The notes beneath the pieces were generated by a model that was not told the DNA's origin, did not search any database, and saw only the letters and a list, made by a program, of their open reading frames with translations. DNA of 64,000 nt from Lunularia cruciata (taxonomy: Eukaryota; Streptophyta; Marchantiopsida; Lunulariales; Lunulariaceae). Position numbers and translations under genes: made by a program. This document shows positions 62,059 through 64,000 of this stretch, piece by piece (within the stretch, counting starts at the first letter, position 1; each line of letters starts with the position of its first letter). Location of the stretch: the NCBI GenBank assembly GCA_948567375.1, contig OX419761.1, positions 48,770,243 to 48,834,242 on the forward strand, given 5' to 3'.

Positions 62059-62243
62059 ATCCACTTTTTGCATCTGATGTATTTAAGGTAAAGGGATTAA
62101 AGCCAAAGCTCATATATTTTATTGATCCGGGGGGATTTCCTCAGCTTGATATCCACTTTTTGCACCTGATATATTTAAGTAAAAGGGATCAAAGCCAAAG
62201 CTCATATATATTGATTGATCCTGGGGGATTTCATGAGCTTCTC
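62059..62243. repeat. 92-bp tandem duplication
   Basis: The unit starting 'atccactttttgca' at 62059 recurs at 62151, including 'aaagccaaagctcatatat' and 'gatcc.ggggatttc'. The two copies differ by small indels. No coding role. Confidence 0.85.
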
Positions 62244-63098
62244 TTTTCCCCTGCCGTGGTATGTGTTCACTTTTTCAAGCCAGTCTGATACATTAGGGCA
62301 ACTCTTCTGTCCAGATCAGCAAGAGCAGGTCAACAAGATGCTGTGTTAGCAACATCACACACTGAGGTTCATCATCCTTTAGTTTGAGCCTTTTCATCGT
62401 TCAAAAGTGTAAGTTTACCGTTCATCCAATCTTGCTGCTGTGTAAAGAGGGTAGCTCGACAAAGGACCACAGTAAACTAGTCAACAATGTCAACTATATA
62501 TACCACCGCCGCAGAACAGGTGAAACTCGGAAGCAAATAGTTGGTAAAAATGGTGTATTTCCAGGAAAACTTGTGCCGTACGATCACTAGGAGTAAGAGT
62601 AAGAGTGGCCCACTCGCCAACTCAAACAAACATTTGTATTCTCTAAAATGACCATTACATATGGTTACAAGCAAACTCTACATGTAAGAAGTGACGGGAC
62701 ATATTTGAGAGCGAAACTATACAGTAGACAAAGAGTTGATCAGAAAATCAGATTGAATCCTCATTAGCTGGAAAATTGGTACCAGTTAAATCAGGATTGT
62801 ACTACTATAATGTTTGTCCACTTTCTGGAAAAGTATGCTTTTTTCCTTCCTTCCTCGTCTGCCTTTAACTAACTATATTGTTCGGTTCTGAACAGTCCCA
62901 TCCCTAGCTCCTCTTCCACTGTTGCCATCTTGATGTAAGGCATACACTTCAATTACAAGTTTAGTGTATTGCATCGAGATATTCAGTTAAATGTACTGTA
63001 GCTTGATCAGCTTAGAGGATCTAGACTAAAATTGTGAGCGTTGCGTCATGAAATCTCATTTGAATGGGTACACATGTCCTATAGCTCAACTGATTAGC

Positions 63099-64000
63099 TT
63101 AGGGGGTAGGAGGAGGAGTGCAAGTGAAATTCGACGGAAGCCATAGAGCAGGAAGCAAGAAACCACGGTCGTTGACACCAACAGCATTGAAGCTGGCATT
63201 GGTTTTGCGACAGTGTAGAAGGCTACCTGGATATCCCGGATAAGCTCCAGGACCATAAATTCCAGCACAAGCTGTAGCAGCCTCCAAAGGGGCCATAGCA
63301 TCTCCCTGATAATACCCAGTGTTATAAGGATTCGTAGCTATTCCAGCTAATAAAGCTGCAATGGTAACAATCATCCCATCCACTCCCACATCCCCGTTCG
63401 GTGCATTAAGTTCCAAAGGAGGCCCGAACTCCGCCCTTGCGAATGGCCATGCACACTGTCCTGGACACTGAGAGGCAGAATTCCCCACCCATGCAAATGC
63501 TAGCTGCTGTCCGCCTGTAAGTTTCGGGTCCGGGAAAGTGTAGTCATGTGATCCGCAAGAGGACGCACAGAACGTTTCCACCGTTATGTCTGCAGATGTG
63601 AGCACGAAGTACGCTGCTGATGCGTTCTTCGGAAAGGTGGAGTTCAACACCAGTTGCTCGATATCAGATTCACTTATACGTTTCTCAATCCCCAACCTAT
63701 TGAGCTCCCCGGCCAATTCTACACACGGAGAGATTCCCTGTCCGTTGGCGTCCACATAGCCGGCTGTTAAATTCCACCAGGTTCTAACCGTGGGGGCTTT
63801 GCTTGTAATGCTTACGGGGAGTTTGAAGGAGGCGAAAAAATCTCGGATGATTGCGCGTTGTGAATGGGTGAATTTACCATACCAAATTACGTAGACGGGT
63901 ATAGGTCCGGGCCCGGAGAGAAGAGGTCCGTCGTAGTATCTGAGGATGATTTGTGGATCCTCCACCAGTGCGCTTAATTTTCTACTACAGGGTGCTGTTG
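63099..64000 (-). CDS. EXORDIUM/PHI-1-like protein, 5' end beyond the window
   Basis: A second member of the PHI-1/EXORDIUM family on the minus strand, ending with TAA at 63099-63101. The frame stays open to the window edge, so the signal peptide and start codon lie outside. The first visible residues include SRKLSALVEDP, equivalent to ARKLSFLV in the copy at 50523. Family motifs follow: YYDGPLLSG, IPVYVIWYGKF, TWWNLTAGYVD, YFVLTSADI, FCASSCGSH, FAWVGNSASQCPGQCAWP, GVDGMIVTI, NPYNTGYYQGDA, EAATACAGIYG and FLLPALW. About 300 residues are visible with no break. A GTG at 63965 is not the real start, because coding sequence continues upstream of it. Its 3' end faces that of the other EXORDIUM-like gene, about 11.5 kb away. 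Likely secreted to the cell wall. Confidence 0.93.
   Translation of the reverse strand, partial: TAPCSRKLSALVEDPQIILRYYDGPLLSGPGPIPVYVIWYGKFTHSQRAIIRDFFASFKLPVSITSKAPTVRTWWNLTAGYVDANGQGISPCVELAGELNRLGIEKRISESDIEQLVLNSTFPKNASAAYFVLTSADITVETFCASSCGSHDYTFPDPKLTGGQQLAFAWVGNSASQCPGQCAWPFARAEFGPPLELNAPNGDVGVDGMIVTIAALLAGIATNPYNTGYYQGDAMAPLEAATACAGIYGPGAYPGYPGSLLHCRKTNASFNAVGVNDRGFLLPALWLPSNFTCTPPPTP

Noticed and set aside
1-64000. CRISPR arrays, operons, rRNA and tRNA genes
   Set aside because: No regularly spaced repeats with spacers, no bacterial gene organisation, and no tRNA-like A/B box pair with a matching acceptor stem were seen by eye.

Overview
The window reads as nuclear DNA of a land plant. 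It contains a multi-exon SOS1-type Na+/H+ antiporter gene with standard GT-AG introns, two EXORDIUM/PHI-1-like genes, plant Ty1/copia retrotransposons, and an RLE-type (restriction-like endonuclease) LINE family. Base composition is moderate, with several introns enlarged by transposons. A non-seed plant (bryophyte-like) is my best guess, but this is weak inference and I do not name a species.

Layout. Positions 1-6300 are repeat territory: a decayed LINE on + (about 870-2560), two tandem-repeat blocks (82 bp and 107 bp periods), the C-terminal part of a second LINE on - (4557-5612), and a third LINE 3' end on + (6144-6240). A 710-bp tandem duplication follows (7153-8573). No gene is recognised up to 11 kb. 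From 11075 to 34983 on + lies one gene, SOS1, which I could reconstruct exon by exon. It has 24 coding exons, every junction keeps frame, and the product is 1137 aa, close to the roughly 1146 aa of Arabidopsis SOS1. Its intron 21 (8.2 kb) holds a diverged repeat array interrupted by a 3'-truncated copia element. Its intron 22 (5.5 kb) holds a full-length copia element with both LTRs and a perfect 5-bp target-site duplication. Both elements are antisense to SOS1. Intron 13 carries an LTR-like remnant and a 110-bp duplication that ends beside the splice acceptor.

From 35 to 50 kb there is no recognisable gene, apart from a further LINE 3' end with a tandem 65-bp duplication (42633-42830). At 50523-51632 (+) is an intact EXORDIUM-like gene. 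At 63099 to beyond the window end (-) is a second one, cut by the window edge; the two converge tail to tail. Between them, at about 53057-53610 (-), is an unrecognised open frame with one in-frame stop, which I report as a candidate exon or pseudogene.

Biology. SOS1 exports Na+ across the plasma membrane. The EXORDIUM-like proteins are secreted, growth-linked cell-wall proteins. Nothing in the sequence shows that the two work together. No CRISPR, operon, rRNA or tRNA was seen. I did not find a convincing new biological system. The most unusual signals are (i) many near-perfect short-loop inverted repeats, some demonstrably gained in one copy of a recent tandem duplication, and (ii) SOS1 remaining intact while carrying two large antisense retroelement insertions.
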